NCBI GenBank assembly: GCA_905178155.1 | Contig: CAJINV010000005.1 | Span: 4,837,394 to 4,901,393 of the forward strand | Length of the DNA stretch: 64,000 nucleotides | Direction of reading: 5' to 3' | From: Amoebophrya sp. A120 | Taxonomy: Eukaryota > Sar > Dinophyceae > Syndiniales > Amoebophryaceae | Shown: one piece after another, positions 56,201-64,000 of the stretch | Layout: every line of letters starts with the position of its first letter | Numbering within the stretch: the stretch's first letter is position 1 | Made by a program: the position numbers and the translations under genes | The notes under the pieces: model-generated | The model's database searches: none | What the model was told of the DNA's origin: nothing | Seen by the model: the letters and a program-made list of their open reading frames with translations, nothing else

Positions 56201-56682
56201 GACAGACTCGATTTAGACAGTGCCGAAATTTGTCATGCGCCGCTTGGAAATTGGGTTTCCAACTGGTATCGATTTCATGCATTACAAGTTCTTTCAACTT
56301 TGTCGATTTCGATCCTGACACATCCATAAGGGTTTTCCTTTGCGTACTGCTGCGCGTCGGAGGCGAAGGAACCTGCATTTTTGTATGCTGAGTACATGTT
56401 GTTCTACTCCCAAAGAACGCATGCGAAATGAGGTTTGCAATGTGAGATCATATCGCATGACAAAAAGCGCCCAGTAAGAAGATCTTCCCATTTATCTTCT
56501 ATACCTTCCACATCTTCGTCGAAAAGGACCCGGGTCGTGTTATTTTTCAATTCGTCCTCGGGCGTTTTCGATACCATCACATCGTCGTCGTCCTTCGTGA
56601 CGATCAAGGGGTCGCCCGCCTCGATGATCGGCACCTGCTCCGTGTCGAGCTCAATCATGGATTCTTTACTGATCTTCAACAT
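47285..56682 (-). CDS. Coiled-coil hypothetical protein, 1773 residues
   Basis: Nineteen exons, fourteen introners and four GT-AG introns give 1774 codons including stop. Exons: 56682-56505, 56372-56329, 56020-55621, 55312-55198, 55046-54935, 54782-54163, 54033-53890, 53756-52939, 52658-52585, 52325-52193, 51872-51651, 51373-51250, 50981-50931, 50619-50267, 50116-49583, 49451-49181, 48859-48144, 48019-47573, 47320-47285. The N-terminus is acidic. Likely coiled coils lie near residues 75-110 (RLLEGQISLQNEQQRRLTET), 208-240, 810-870 (REKIENEKREMELEKLRLEA) and 1500-1605 (ELKETLTSELKKQTEFLESK). Long Ser/Gly/Asn/Gln-rich linkers lie between. It ends EVLLSDGEM. No catalytic domain recognised; a cytoskeletal, centrosomal or RNA-granule scaffold would fit. 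Frame is kept at all eighteen joins, so the model is firmer than the function. Confidence 0.75.
47321..47572. mobile_element. Introner, family A, in 1773-residue gene
   Basis: 252 bp. Ends TATCATATGCAAATATGTC / GACATTTTTGCATTTGATA. Exact duplication ccctc. Joins ALSEG to EVLLS. Confidence 0.92.
48020..48143 (-). other. GT-AG intron in 1773-residue gene
   Basis: 124 bp with donor GTACTTTTCTG and acceptor AACTCTAG, joining AELLL to YGDKE. GTAC stands at both exon edges, like a small target duplication. A T-rich inverted repeat lies near the ends. Confidence 0.65.
48860..49180. mobile_element. Introner, family D
   Basis: 321 bp. Left end TATTACAGTGAAAAATGCCC, right end GGGCTTTTTTCACTTTGATA. 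Exact duplication tgccc. Joins KDGQ to TRSLS. Confidence 0.92.
49452..49582 (-). other. GT-AG intron in 1773-residue gene
   Basis: 131 bp with donor GTATTGAAATG and acceptor GATCTACAG. Joins GYYQ to DSRPT in frame. Confidence 0.75.
50117..50266. mobile_element. Introner, family B
   Basis: 150 bp. Ends TATGCATTGCAAAAGTATCG / CGATACTTTTGCACAGGATA. Exact duplication ttctt. Joins QFKE to QEYNN. Confidence 0.93.
50620..50930. mobile_element. Introner, family D
   Basis: 311 bp. Left end TATCAAAAGGAAAAACTCCC, right end GGGGATTTTTCCTTTCGATA. Exact duplication gatgt. Joins ENYDI to AGFAS. Confidence 0.93.
50982..51249. mobile_element. Introner, family A
   Basis: 268 bp. Left end TATGAACTGCAAATATGTC, right end GACATATTTGCAATCCATA. 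Flanks agagg/agaga. Joins VLQSL to NKNQN. CCAGA is doubled before the right repeat. Confidence 0.9.
51374..51650. mobile_element. Introner, family A
   Basis: 277 bp. Left end TATGCATTGCAAATGTGTC, right end AGACATATTTGCACTTGATA. Flanks cgcag/cgcat. Joins QAAYA to STAAI. Confidence 0.9.
51873..52192. mobile_element. Introner, family D
   Basis: 320 bp. Left end TATTAAGAGGAAACATCCCC, right end GGGGATTTTTCCTTCTGATA. Flanks tgggc/tgcgc. Joins AKKAQ to EALQE. Confidence 0.9.
52326..52584. mobile_element. Introner, family A
   Basis: 259 bp. Left end TATCAACTGCAAATATGTC, right end GAGATATTTGCATTTGATA. Exact duplication cgccc. Joins NTTEG to ELICE. Confidence 0.92.
52659..52938. mobile_element. Introner, family C
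   Basis: 280 bp. Ends TATCCTGAGTAAAAACGTAC / GTACGTATTTACTCAGGATA. Flanks agggt/agggc. Joins KPKP to FSFDR. Confidence 0.92.
53757..53889. mobile_element. Introner, family B, short
   Basis: 133 bp. Ends TATGAACTGCAAAAGTATCG / CGATACTTTTGCACAGGATA. Exact duplication tcgtg. Joins KLNTK to ECLTW. Confidence 0.93.
54034..54162. mobile_element. Introner, family B, shortest copy
   Basis: 129 bp. Left end TATCCTGTGCAAAAGTGG, right end CGATATTTTTGCACATGATA. Flanks gcatc/gcgtc. Joins ASGGR to DKDPT. Confidence 0.9.
54783..54934 (-). other. GT-AG intron in 1773-residue gene
   Basis: 152 bp with donor GTAGGAAGG and acceptor GTGAATTCAG. Joins GSRHGR to GASASS in frame. Confidence 0.72.
55047..55197. 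mobile_element. Introner, family B
   Basis: 151 bp. Left end TATGAAATGCAAAAGCAGCG, right end CGATACTTTTGCACAGCATA. Exact duplication cattc. Joins IAGAN to GGGAN. Confidence 0.92.
55313..55620. mobile_element. Introner, family E
   Basis: 308 bp. Ends TATGGAAGCGTCAGGTTTG / CAAACCTGACGCTTCCATA, a perfect inverted repeat. Exact duplication tgcac. Joins NSQVH to EEVKV. Confidence 0.94.
56021..56328. mobile_element. Introner, family E
   Basis: 308 bp. Left end TATGGATCTGTCAGATTCG, right end CGATCCTGACACATCCATA. Flanks aggct/agggt. Joins AKENP to QVFEG. Confidence 0.91.
56373..56504 (-). other. GT-AG intron in 1773-residue gene
   Basis: 132 bp with donor GTATAGAAG and acceptor AAAATGCAG. Joins EDVEG to SFASD. 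Contains a TTTGTCATGCG word shared with introners. Confidence 0.78.
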
Positions 56683-57233
56683 TTTTGGTATTGTGCTTAT
56701 GGCGGGTACAGGGCGGGACTGAGAACTTCTTCTACCGATGCGATGGGTTAATAATAGCGCGAATTCGACTATACATATGGAAGTTTCCAACTTCTTCCGT
56801 ACGTGCGTGCTCCTTGCAAACAAGCAGCGCAGAAACGCGGTAGGTGAATAAGAGACACTACACAAACTGAAGCGCTTTCTGTTGCAAACTTCAGTCTTCA
56901 CTCACGTCGAACAAATTTTGTCGGCTTCTTTGAGAGAAAGAGAGCAAGTCCTTCCGGTCACACAAGAAAACGGCAGCTTTGCTCATCTCACATCAAAACT
57001 TCTTTTGATGCTAGAACACAAACGACGAGTAGGACCACCACGGGAAAACTGTTTTGTACGAAGATTTCAGGGTGGTCGTGAATACAGGCACATAGTAATC
57101 ATATTGACCACTGTGCCGACGAAATGAAAGCTGAGCGGGTGCAGAAACGCCAATAATGTAAAAAGAAGCTTTGCTTGTTTTGAATATAGACGTTGCAAAA
57201 GTTGTATCTTCGAGAACTTCCGTTCATTATTCG
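56683..57233. other. Intergenic, nothing recognised
   Basis: Spacer between the 1773-residue gene start and the MFS transporter stop. Confidence 0.5.
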
Positions 57234-60200
57234 TCACCTTTTCGGCTGCTGTGGACTACTACTACTGCTATTTTTCGTGCTTCTATTGGAGGTTGCACTA
57301 GGTTTCTGGTACGGCCCCGCACTGGCAGCACTCGAACTACTTACTCCCGCAGCGGAGGTGCCCGCTGAGTTCCTGTTCTCAATGCACCCATCGAGCGATA
57401 TCGCTTCCAGGATCCTTACCCTTGTGTCCTGCTGGTACGCAACAGCCGCGGTGTTCGTACTGAAATCCGGGGCAACCATCGTGTCCTGCATGGTTACATC
57501 GGCCGGAGGCTCATCGTTCTCGTTCAGATTTATCTCGTCCACCCGATTTGCCTTCTCCGCAGATGACGTCGTCGGAGAGGACGAACTCACAACAGACCGC
57601 TTCCCGTCGTCGCTGCCGAGCGCGAAGGAAGACAAAGTGGACAGCTGCGCGATGGAATTCTTATCCTCGTCTTCCGCGACAAGCGAAACCGAATCCGCGT
57701 TGGAGTTCGTTCTCGGCGGCTGACTCAGAGTGGTGACGGAGGAGGAGGAACTCGGAGAAGTTCTCGCGTTATTTGTACTGCTAATACCTTTAGTACCTGG
57801 GGAAGAACGACTCGGGCTTCCTCTCGGGTTCGAAGAGGTGGAAGCTTGTGCAGCAGCAGCGGTTCCGGGGACTACCAGCAATTCCGCAACGGATTCCGCG
57901 CCGGGCGGGGGCTGGTACCGCGGGACGTGTTCGGAGGTGGAGCATGTTGAACCTTCCGGGTTATCTGATGTCAGTCTCAAATCACCACTACTGCTACCAT
58001 TGCTCTCGTCCCGGTCCGCCCCTCGGGTCACCTTGCAGTGAATAAAAACCACCCCGAACAGGCCGATCACGCACAAAACCGTGAAAAACAATTGGCTCAT
58101 GAAGTAATTGTTTCCCGTCGCGTCCACCAAGTGTCCGTACACGATATTTCCGAAAAACAGCCACAGGGACTGCTGCATGTAGCACCCCCCCACGTGCAAA
58201 ACTTCCAAATCCTTGTTTTTGCACACGTGGGGCACCAGGGTCCAGAGCGGCACGACGCAGCAGCCGAAACCAATGCCGAGAATCACGCAGCAGACCCACG
58301 GCGGAATTTGGAGAAGCGCGTTGTGGATGGAGGAGGTCGTGAGGGTTGAGTTTGTTTGGAAGGAACTCAACATTGTTGTCCCAAAAAAGCTGCTGCTGGT
58401 ACTGCCACTGCTGTTTTCAACATTATCCTCGAAGAAGTTGTTATTTGTCCAGGAGACGTCGGCGCTATTGTACTGAAACGCAGCAGAATCGTTGTACTCT
58501 GTGTCGTAGGCCTTCAAAGTGATCAGGCCCTGACCGATGAAGAGCAGCACGAACGCGAAGCAAGCAAACCGGATCAAGCGTTGAAAAGTGTGGAGCAGCG
58601 GGGCCAGGAAGAGGGAGACAACGGAGATTCCGGGAATCAGCGCGATCGCGGAACCGGCGACGCTGTTTGGTTTTTCGTTTGGTGTTTTTGCATGACAGAT
58701 TCTACTTTCGTGCTTGCTTTCTTGCATGACAAACTAGTTTTGGACAACTGACAACCAAAATAGTAGATTTTACCTCTCCGACACCCCCGCGACCCTTTGC
58801 AACGTCAGACAGCCGTTGTACTCGAAAACGAACACCACTGTGTATAGCAGCCCGATTAGCGCTTGGTGGATGAAACACAAGGCGGTCAAATCTTTCAGCC
58901 CCGGCTTGCCATTCCCGTCACTGCCATACTTCCCGCCGCCCCCGCTCGCGGCTAGCAGCGGCCGGATCTTTCGGGAAATCTCCGTCCCGCTATACAGGTA
59001 CGCGAAGGACAGGTAGCAGCACCCGGACACGCAGACGAAGACGAAGGAAAATTTCATATCCTGAGTAAAAATGTCCCCACACCAGAGTCAAACTGGGAAA
59101 TCCGCTAGACAAATCAACCAGCTTTGGTTGTTTCGCATGACAAATTTGTCCTCGTAGTGTAGTCCTGTTCTAGGTAGGTCAGCAGCATCACAGATCTAGC
59201 ATGTAATGCTGATTGTAGCATCATAACTTCCGAAACACGACTAGAAAATGCTTCACATGGGGCTCCGCATGAGAAACTTTTTTGGTATGCAGATTTGCAT
59301 GACAAATCTGGGGTGGGGGCATTTTTCCTCGCGATATTTCAGCGCCTTCAAAAACGCCGGGTTGTTGGTGTGTATGTCCGCATCTGGGTCGGCGAAGTAC
59401 TGCTTCAAAGGGTCGGCCAAGATGTAGCCCATGGTCCCGCCGATCCGGCACGCCGCCAACACTCCCGCCTGCGCGATCGCGGCGTACTTTTTGCTGAAGA
59501 GCAGAAACACGACCACCACCTGCACCACCCCGGTGGTGCAAATCCCCGCCCAGAACAGGACCCGGCCGAGGATGGAGAGGAAGTACACCTCATACTGGAT
59601 GGCGGCGATTAGTAGGAAGGACCCGAGACAGACCATGGACCCGAAGAGGAGACAGGATTTCGAAATGCCCCAGTTCCGCACGAGAAACCCCGCCGGGCCG
59701 GAGAGCACCGCGGAAAGCGAGCCCGTGGCGAGATATCAAAATGAAAAATCCCCCCTCCCCATATCAAAACGGAAATTTGTGATGCTGATTTTTTTTTTTT
59801 TTATGGCGGCAGTTTGTTTTGGCTACTAAACTTGCGATGAATCTCATTCCTAGTTTTCATTTTGACCTTAATGCTGCCGCGGTGCTCACGTCGACCGATA
59901 TGCAAACAGGTGCCGAGGCCTGTTTGCATGCGATCTAGTGAAGGTATATTGGGCGTTCCCGTCTGCCTTACCACGTCGCCCGGGCTTGCAGGGTTGGGAT
60001 TTTCCTGCCGGATGTTCAACGACATCTACGTGGCTAGTCATGATCCCTCTCCCTGTTGCGACCTGCTTTTTTGTTTGGTTGAAAAAATCCAAAAAATGCA
60101 AGGTTGAAAAAAAAACAAAGGCCGCGGTCTGTATTTGTTGAAAGATAGGAGGGAAACCCACCACGTAAGCAGGAGAAAATTTGGGCACGAGAGAAACAGA

Positions 60201-62008
60201 GCATGTACTAGGGCTGGGATTATGAAGCGGAGGCCATTAGACTACGAGGGCAAATATGTAATGGGCCAGACGATGAGAAAAGCGACAAACTTACTTAGGG
60301 GCTCACTAGCTAGCAAGGGCGCGAGGGGCTATCAATCGCAAGTAAAGCGGCCTAGGGAGAAAATGCTTAAGACTCGACAAAAGCCAAAGGAATCATCAAC
60401 GATGCGAAAAAAGCGAAAAAACAACAGAGAATCAGAGGCGCAGGCTAGAGGAAGAAAAAACGCTTAACGGTCTCTCAGGAACAAGAGGAAAATCGTAGCC
60501 AAAAAACCAGAAGAGATTCTTTCAGTTAAGGGGAAAAAAAAAAGAGGATAGGACGCGAGTTGTCATGCAAATTTGCTGCAATGACAAGAACATCTGCGAT
60601 GCGCATCCCCCGGATAGGCATTTGCAATCGTGTTTGGGGATTTGTGCTGCTGTAAACACGATCAGGACATGAATTTGTAATGCGGCTGGTGTTAATTTGT
60701 AGTTCTATCCGTGGATGAAACAACATACAAACCTGAAAGACATCACAACAATTTAGATGCTGATTGTGTGGTCACAAATCATCTTTGTCTTGTATATAGG
60801 ATCATAGGAGCCATTTGACGCATTCCAGAGCAAGTCTGTCATGCGCTTTCGACTACTGCAAGCCTGTTTGTCATGCGCAATTGCTAGCCTTCTGCATACC
60901 CAAACAAGCTGAGAAAATGCCGCCAAGCACTTTCTGCAAGACAGATCTGATTTGTGTACGCAAATCCAGCATGAGAAACTTCGTTTCGATATGGGGAGGG
61001 GGGATTTTTCCTCTCAATACGAGGATGAGGGAGTACTTGGTGTTGTTGATGTTCATCGCGAGCTGCAAATCCTCCTTGTATGGGGGTGTCAGGATTGAAA
61101 TCGACAAATTTGAAATGATTTGTCATGCATAAAATCGATACCAGTTGGAAGCACAATTTCGAAGCGGTGCATGAGAAATTTCGGCACCGTCTAAATCCAG
61201 TTTGTCATGCTGTTTAGGCACAGAAGGCGTCTTTTGTCATGCTACTTTAGCAGCTCTATCGCAGACCCCAAACAGGCTTACGATCCGCCTCACTTGCCAT
61301 CCCGGCAAGACAGGCACTTCATGCCTTGCATTTTATTCATCGCAAACTCTTTCAACTTTGACGATTTCAAACCTGACACATCCATACCTTGTACGCACCA
61401 AATAAGCTGTCGAAGAAATACGGGCCGGGAATGAAGCAACAAACCAGCACGTGGACGATCAGCAAGTGGCAGGTTCTCCTCGGATCCACCAGGTACTTCA
61501 TCCACCGGTCTAAACAGGTCCTACCGGGTCGCGACGAGGAGCTCGACGGGCTGGTGCTGGAGGAGTTCTGCTCTTCATGATTGCCCCGCGACCCCTGCTG
61601 GTCGTAGTTGTTGTCCGCTCCTCCTGCTCCTCTTGTTCCGATATTAAGGAGGTTGCTGGAAGAGGAATTCCTTGAACTGGCCGGCGAATTGTCTCTACTA
61701 CTCGTTGCTGCGAAAGTATCGAACGCGTGGCCCGCATTTTCGTTCGTGCCGTCGAGGGCGGGCAAGGCGATGGAGAGCACGGGTTCGGACCCCGCGGTCC
61801 GGATCCACTCTTGCTTGGTCTTTTGCACGTAGAGTTCCGGATTATTACTTACTCGGCTGGGCGGTCGCTGCTGCTGTTGTTGTGAGGCAGCATGGTCAGA
61901 TGGATTCAGCAGCGGGCGGTCGCGCCGATTGTTCCCGGCGGACGGCGAGGACGGCCTGCGCGGGCCCTGCTGTCTGCGCTGGTTCTGGCTCGGTTGCGAA
62001 GAACGCAT
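57234..62008 (-). CDS. Major facilitator superfamily transporter, MFSD1-like
   Basis: Five exons (62008-61387, 61078-61020, 59733-59337, 59056-58774, 58662-57234) with three introners and one GT-AG intron give 924 residues; MFSD1 is about 465. The first 175 residues and the last 260 are disordered, rich in Ser/Gln/Arg and Ser/Thr/Asn. The middle holds the membrane segments, starting with LLIVHVLVCCFIPGPYFFDS, then LATGSLSAVLSGPAGFLVRN, SILGRVLFWAGICTTGVVQV, ALCFIHQALIGLLYTVVFVF, AIALIPGISVVSLFLAPLL and WVCCVILGIGFGCCVVPLW. The FFDSLFGAY opening and the order of segments fit the MFSD1 branch of lysosomal or endosomal carriers. An Asn/Ser-rich loop of about 45 residues interrupts the C-terminal half. 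Substrate unknown. All membrane-segment joins are in frame. Confidence 0.8.
58663..58773 (-). other. GT-AG intron in MFS gene
   Basis: 111 bp with donor GTAAAATC and acceptor ACCAAACAG. Joins GVSE to SVAGS. Contains TTGTCATGCAA and TGTCATGCAA, words otherwise confined to introners. Confidence 0.85.
59057..59336. mobile_element. Introner, family C, in MFS gene
   Basis: 280 bp. Left end TATCCTGAGTAAAAATGTCC, right end GGGCATTTTTCCTCGCGATA. Exact duplication tttca. Joins KALK to FSFVF. Confidence 0.92.
59787..60545. repeat. Foreign insertion inside the composite introner
   Basis: Bounded on the left by a T-run and on the right by an A-run, with an 11-bp-arm hairpin at 59900-59929. Its right half is purine-rich. 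A plus-strand frame at 60135-60467 encodes a Lys/Arg-rich peptide without known motifs and is probably not a gene. A reverse-transcribed RNA inserted by its poly(A) tail is one explanation. Confidence 0.55.
60556..60690. mobile_element. Nested fragment of a family C introner
   Basis: The order GTTGTCATGCAAATTTGC, GATGCGCATC, GGCATTTGCAATCGTGTTT and GCTGTAAACA parallels the interior of the family C copies at 25746 and 28675. The terminal repeats are missing. Confidence 0.65.
61079..61386. mobile_element. Introner, family E, in MFS gene
   Basis: 308 bp. Left end TATGGGGGTGTCAGGATTG, right end CAAACCTGACACATCCATA. Exact duplication ccttg. Joins FGAYK to EDLQL. Confidence 0.93.
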
Positions 62009-62279
62009 GGGATAGAGAGTTTTGGTGGATCGAGTTTAGTCATAAGCTAAAGAAACACTACTAGCGCAGCGGTAGCGAATATAGACGGGGTGTGGGAAAT
62101 TAGTTCATGAGGCTGCTGATCATTTTTCAGATTTTGTTGTGTTCACTTCGTCACTTCCAGTGCTGGCGTTGGGTTCTTGACATAGAAGCTCTCAACCTAT
62201 CTACTACAAACTCTGTGGCAGAACAATCTCGACAGTGGGCCAGGAGTATGACACACAGCGGCGAATGCTTTTACGTCAT
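62009..62279. other. Upstream region of the MFS gene
   Basis: No promoter element recognised. Confidence 0.4.
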
Positions 62280-63750
62280 CTGTGGAAGCCCGACCGACCT
62301 CAAGGCCGCGTAGCTGCGCTGCGACGGCCCGAGCGCCCCGCCGCGCGCCGCGGTGCTATTCGGGGGGCCCACTGCCTTGGCGCAACGGGAGCAAAAGCCG
62401 CGCCGAACCGGCTGGCGGGCGGCGCAGCTTCAAGCATTGGCGGCGGGGCCGTGGGGTTTGCTTGGAACCGCAACCGGGCGCCATTGCCGGCGGAGGTTTT
62501 CCGCCGGGCGGCGGGGGGCCATCGCGCAGGCGGGCGGCAGCGAAGCAGGCCGCGCCCTCCGAAGTAAAGCGGGCCGGGCCGGCTAGGGGCCGGCAGGCCC
62601 CCTGCGCGCGCCTGCCCCGGCTGGGAACTCCGAGACGCCCCCGCCCCCCTCGGCATTCCCGCAGGCGGTCTGCGCGCGAAAGCCTTCGGCCCGCCGCTGG
62701 CCCGCAATGACCGCGGGAAGCTTCTTAGCCGCGCGCACTGCACGCGCGGCCGGGCGTTTGCAATCGAGGCCCGCAGCGTGGCGCCTTCGTTCTCCTTATC
62801 CCGCAGCATTTTGGACGGCGAGCATCGCGCGGCTCGGTACTTTCGTGAACTGTCGCCCGGATGGCCTTCGAACCTGGGCCCGGGATCCAGGGAGGCCGCC
62901 AAACTGGAAACCAAGCGCCGGGAAAGGGGAAAGCGTAGGCAAAGCCCCGCCGATCTTTTCGAAGGCCCTCCGGGAGCCCTCCGCCGCGCGAGGCGTACCG
63001 CGGGAAATGCGAAGGCTGCGGCGCGCTAAGTCGCCAAGAACATCCGCGGGCCCGTATATATAAGGCGCCGGCCACCATTACTGCCACACGGCCGCCCAAG
63101 AAACAGGCGGCCTGGCCGGCCGGGCTTTGAAAGATTCGCGCCCTGAAACCCCCAGCGCGTCCCCGCGCGACGGGGCCGGCTGCCGAGCTTCCCCGGGCAG
63201 GCCGCTGCCCTTTTCCTCGCGCACCGGCCCCGCCGCTTTCTGTGCCTGCGGCGCCCCTGTTTGCGCGGCAAAAAGGAGAAGGGCAACGGGCGCCACGGCT
63301 TCTGTTCGGCGGGGACGCCCGGCAAGGGCGGCGCTGCCAAGATTGGCCGCCTGCGGTCTTGGGGTAGTTCTTCGCGCTTTCGTCGGGGTTGTACAAAATG
63401 CCGGAAATCTGCGGCCCCCCCCCCCGAATTGCGCCAGCTTATGCGCCCGCTGGGCCTGCGCCTTTTCTTCGGTCTGCGCTGCCTTTCCCTCGGTCTGCGT
63501 CAGGCCCTCAGTCTTCTGGGCCTGCGCCTCGCGGCCCGGCCGTCGCTTCTGCGACGGGCAACCCCCGCGGCGCCGGGCGCCGCCGCCTATGTTTCTTCGG
63601 CGTCTCAGCTTTGCGGCGGCCCTTCCCGCTTTGGCCCGGCGGGCCCCCGCCGCCAGCAGCCAAGCGCCCCTGGCCCGTTCCGTTTTGGCGACAGCCGCGC
63701 GATTCGAATAACGGCCCGAGCCTGCGCCACCGAGTCACGCGTGCGCGCGC
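62280..63750. other. Second GC-rich block without a convincing gene
   Basis: Strongly GC- and CpG-rich, with long overlapping frames on both strands and a run of C near 63417-63426. A TATATATAAGG word stands alone in it near 63054. A minus-strand frame at about 63400-63550 encodes an Ala/Gln/Lys/Glu-rich repeat (AQTEEKAQAQ), which could be real coding sequence, but no boundaries can be drawn. Its composition resembles the block at 17790-18960. Confidence 0.55.
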
Positions 63751-64000
63751 TGTGGCGTCAGCATTGCTTTTCGCTCATCATCGTGGCGGCAAACACTAAC
63801 CGCGCAGCGGCGCATCGCTCGACCTTCGGAACACTTCGCCAAAACCTCCTGCGCTCAAGGCCCTTTACTCCTGCGCTGCTCACCAAAGTACATACTTACT
63901 CGCCCGCGACCCGGGCAGCTGCCATTGAGAAACTAGCTTATTTAGTTGTGTCGTACTTGCTTTCTAGTTATCGTCGTGTTAAAAAAAATCATTTCAAGCT
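63751..64000. other. Right end of window, nothing recognised
   Basis: Composition falls back to ordinary values. No gene seen. Confidence 0.4.

Larger units (their letters stand above)
59734..61019. mobile_element. Composite introner, family D with nested insertion
   Basis: 1286 bp, four times the family D norm. Ends TATCAAAATGAAAAATCCCC / GGGGATTTTTCCTCTCAATA, flanks cgaga/cgagg. Joins YSLIL to ATGSL in frame. After 50 bp of normal family D sequence a run of about 15 T starts foreign DNA (about 59787-60545). A fragment resembling the interior of family C (about 60556-60690) follows, then family D resumes near 60750. If spliced as one intron, nesting has been tolerated. Confidence 0.85.

Noticed and set aside
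60135-60467. 110-residue Lys/Arg-rich plus-strand frame
   Set aside because: It lies inside a foreign insertion within an introner; purine-rich DNA gives such frames by chance.
59800-60545. Spliced-leader, U6 or tRNA gene in the inserted segment
   Set aside because: No spliced-leader core, U6 core or tRNA B-box was found by eye; only a hairpin is evident.
3932-61386. CRISPR array suspected from many recurring GCATGACAA words
   Set aside because: Spacing is irregular, direction varies, and the words sit within introners of a eukaryotic genome.
62300-63396. Long minus-strand frames in the second GC-rich block
   Set aside because: Same effect of composition; no domains or credible start contexts.
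1-64000. Green algal (Micromonas-type) introners as the explanation
   Set aside because: Those introners lack this set of many families with TAT/ATA borders and 5-bp duplications, and one-directional genes favour a dinoflagellate; not excluded without a marker gene.

Overview
The window is a eukaryotic nuclear segment, best explained as a dinoflagellate-type alveolate and most probably a parasitic syndinian close to Amoebophrya. Two things point there. Every gene I can support lies on the minus strand, the one-directional gene order typical of dinoflagellates. The genes are also riddled with introner elements: short, repetitive, mobile-element-like introns with terminal inverted repeats and non-GT-AG borders, a feature reported for Amoebophrya genomes. 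The taxon is an inference; no rRNA, spliced-leader or tRNA gene is visible.

Gene order along the minus strand, from high to low coordinate: MFS transporter of the MFSD1 kind (62008-57234); a 1773-residue coiled-coil orphan (56682-47285); a CCDC103-like dynein arm assembly factor (46346-44225); a 1365-residue Gly/Ala/Pro-rich orphan (43235-38606); a small repeat family with a 15-bp minisatellite (36.9-38.3 kb); two doubtful small ORFs; a microbial-type PARG (35472-34462); a secreted tandem CutA1 protein (32911 to about 31164); a LicD/fukutin-type protein (30513-24343); IWS1/Spn1 (23409-19718); a 2002-residue protein with three split AP2-like modules (17463-9808); a 332-residue orphan (8842-7202); the polyadenylation endonuclease CPSF73 (6179-3582); and an SF2 helicase with a broken P-loop that may run off the left edge (2646-408). 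The genes do not form one pathway, although several serve RNA polymerase II transcription and mRNA maturation (CPSF73, IWS1, the AP2-like protein, the helicase).

The central observation is the introners. I find 52 complete elements in at least eight families (called A-H here), unrelated in their terminal repeats. All share one architecture: the element starts TAT (once CAT), nearly always ends ATA, carries terminal inverted repeats, and is flanked by a 5-bp target-site duplication (37 of 52 exact, 13 with one mismatch, 2 with two). Removing the element plus one copy of the 5-bp repeat restores the reading frame at every junction. Nine genes rebuilt this way (777, 333, 2003, 427, 1203, 1366, 301, 1774 and 925 codons including stop) are all whole numbers of codons. 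Twelve further introns are ordinary GT-AG introns, mostly with GTAT donors. Many of these share the internal word GCAT-N-ACAA with the introners and may be older or altered forms of them. One family D introner (59734-61019) is a 1.3-kb composite holding a poly-T-bounded insertion and a fragment of family C.

Intergenic DNA is mostly AT-rich and featureless. Two very GC-rich blocks (about 17.79-18.96 kb and 62.28-63.75 kb) hold many overlapping open frames but no convincing gene.
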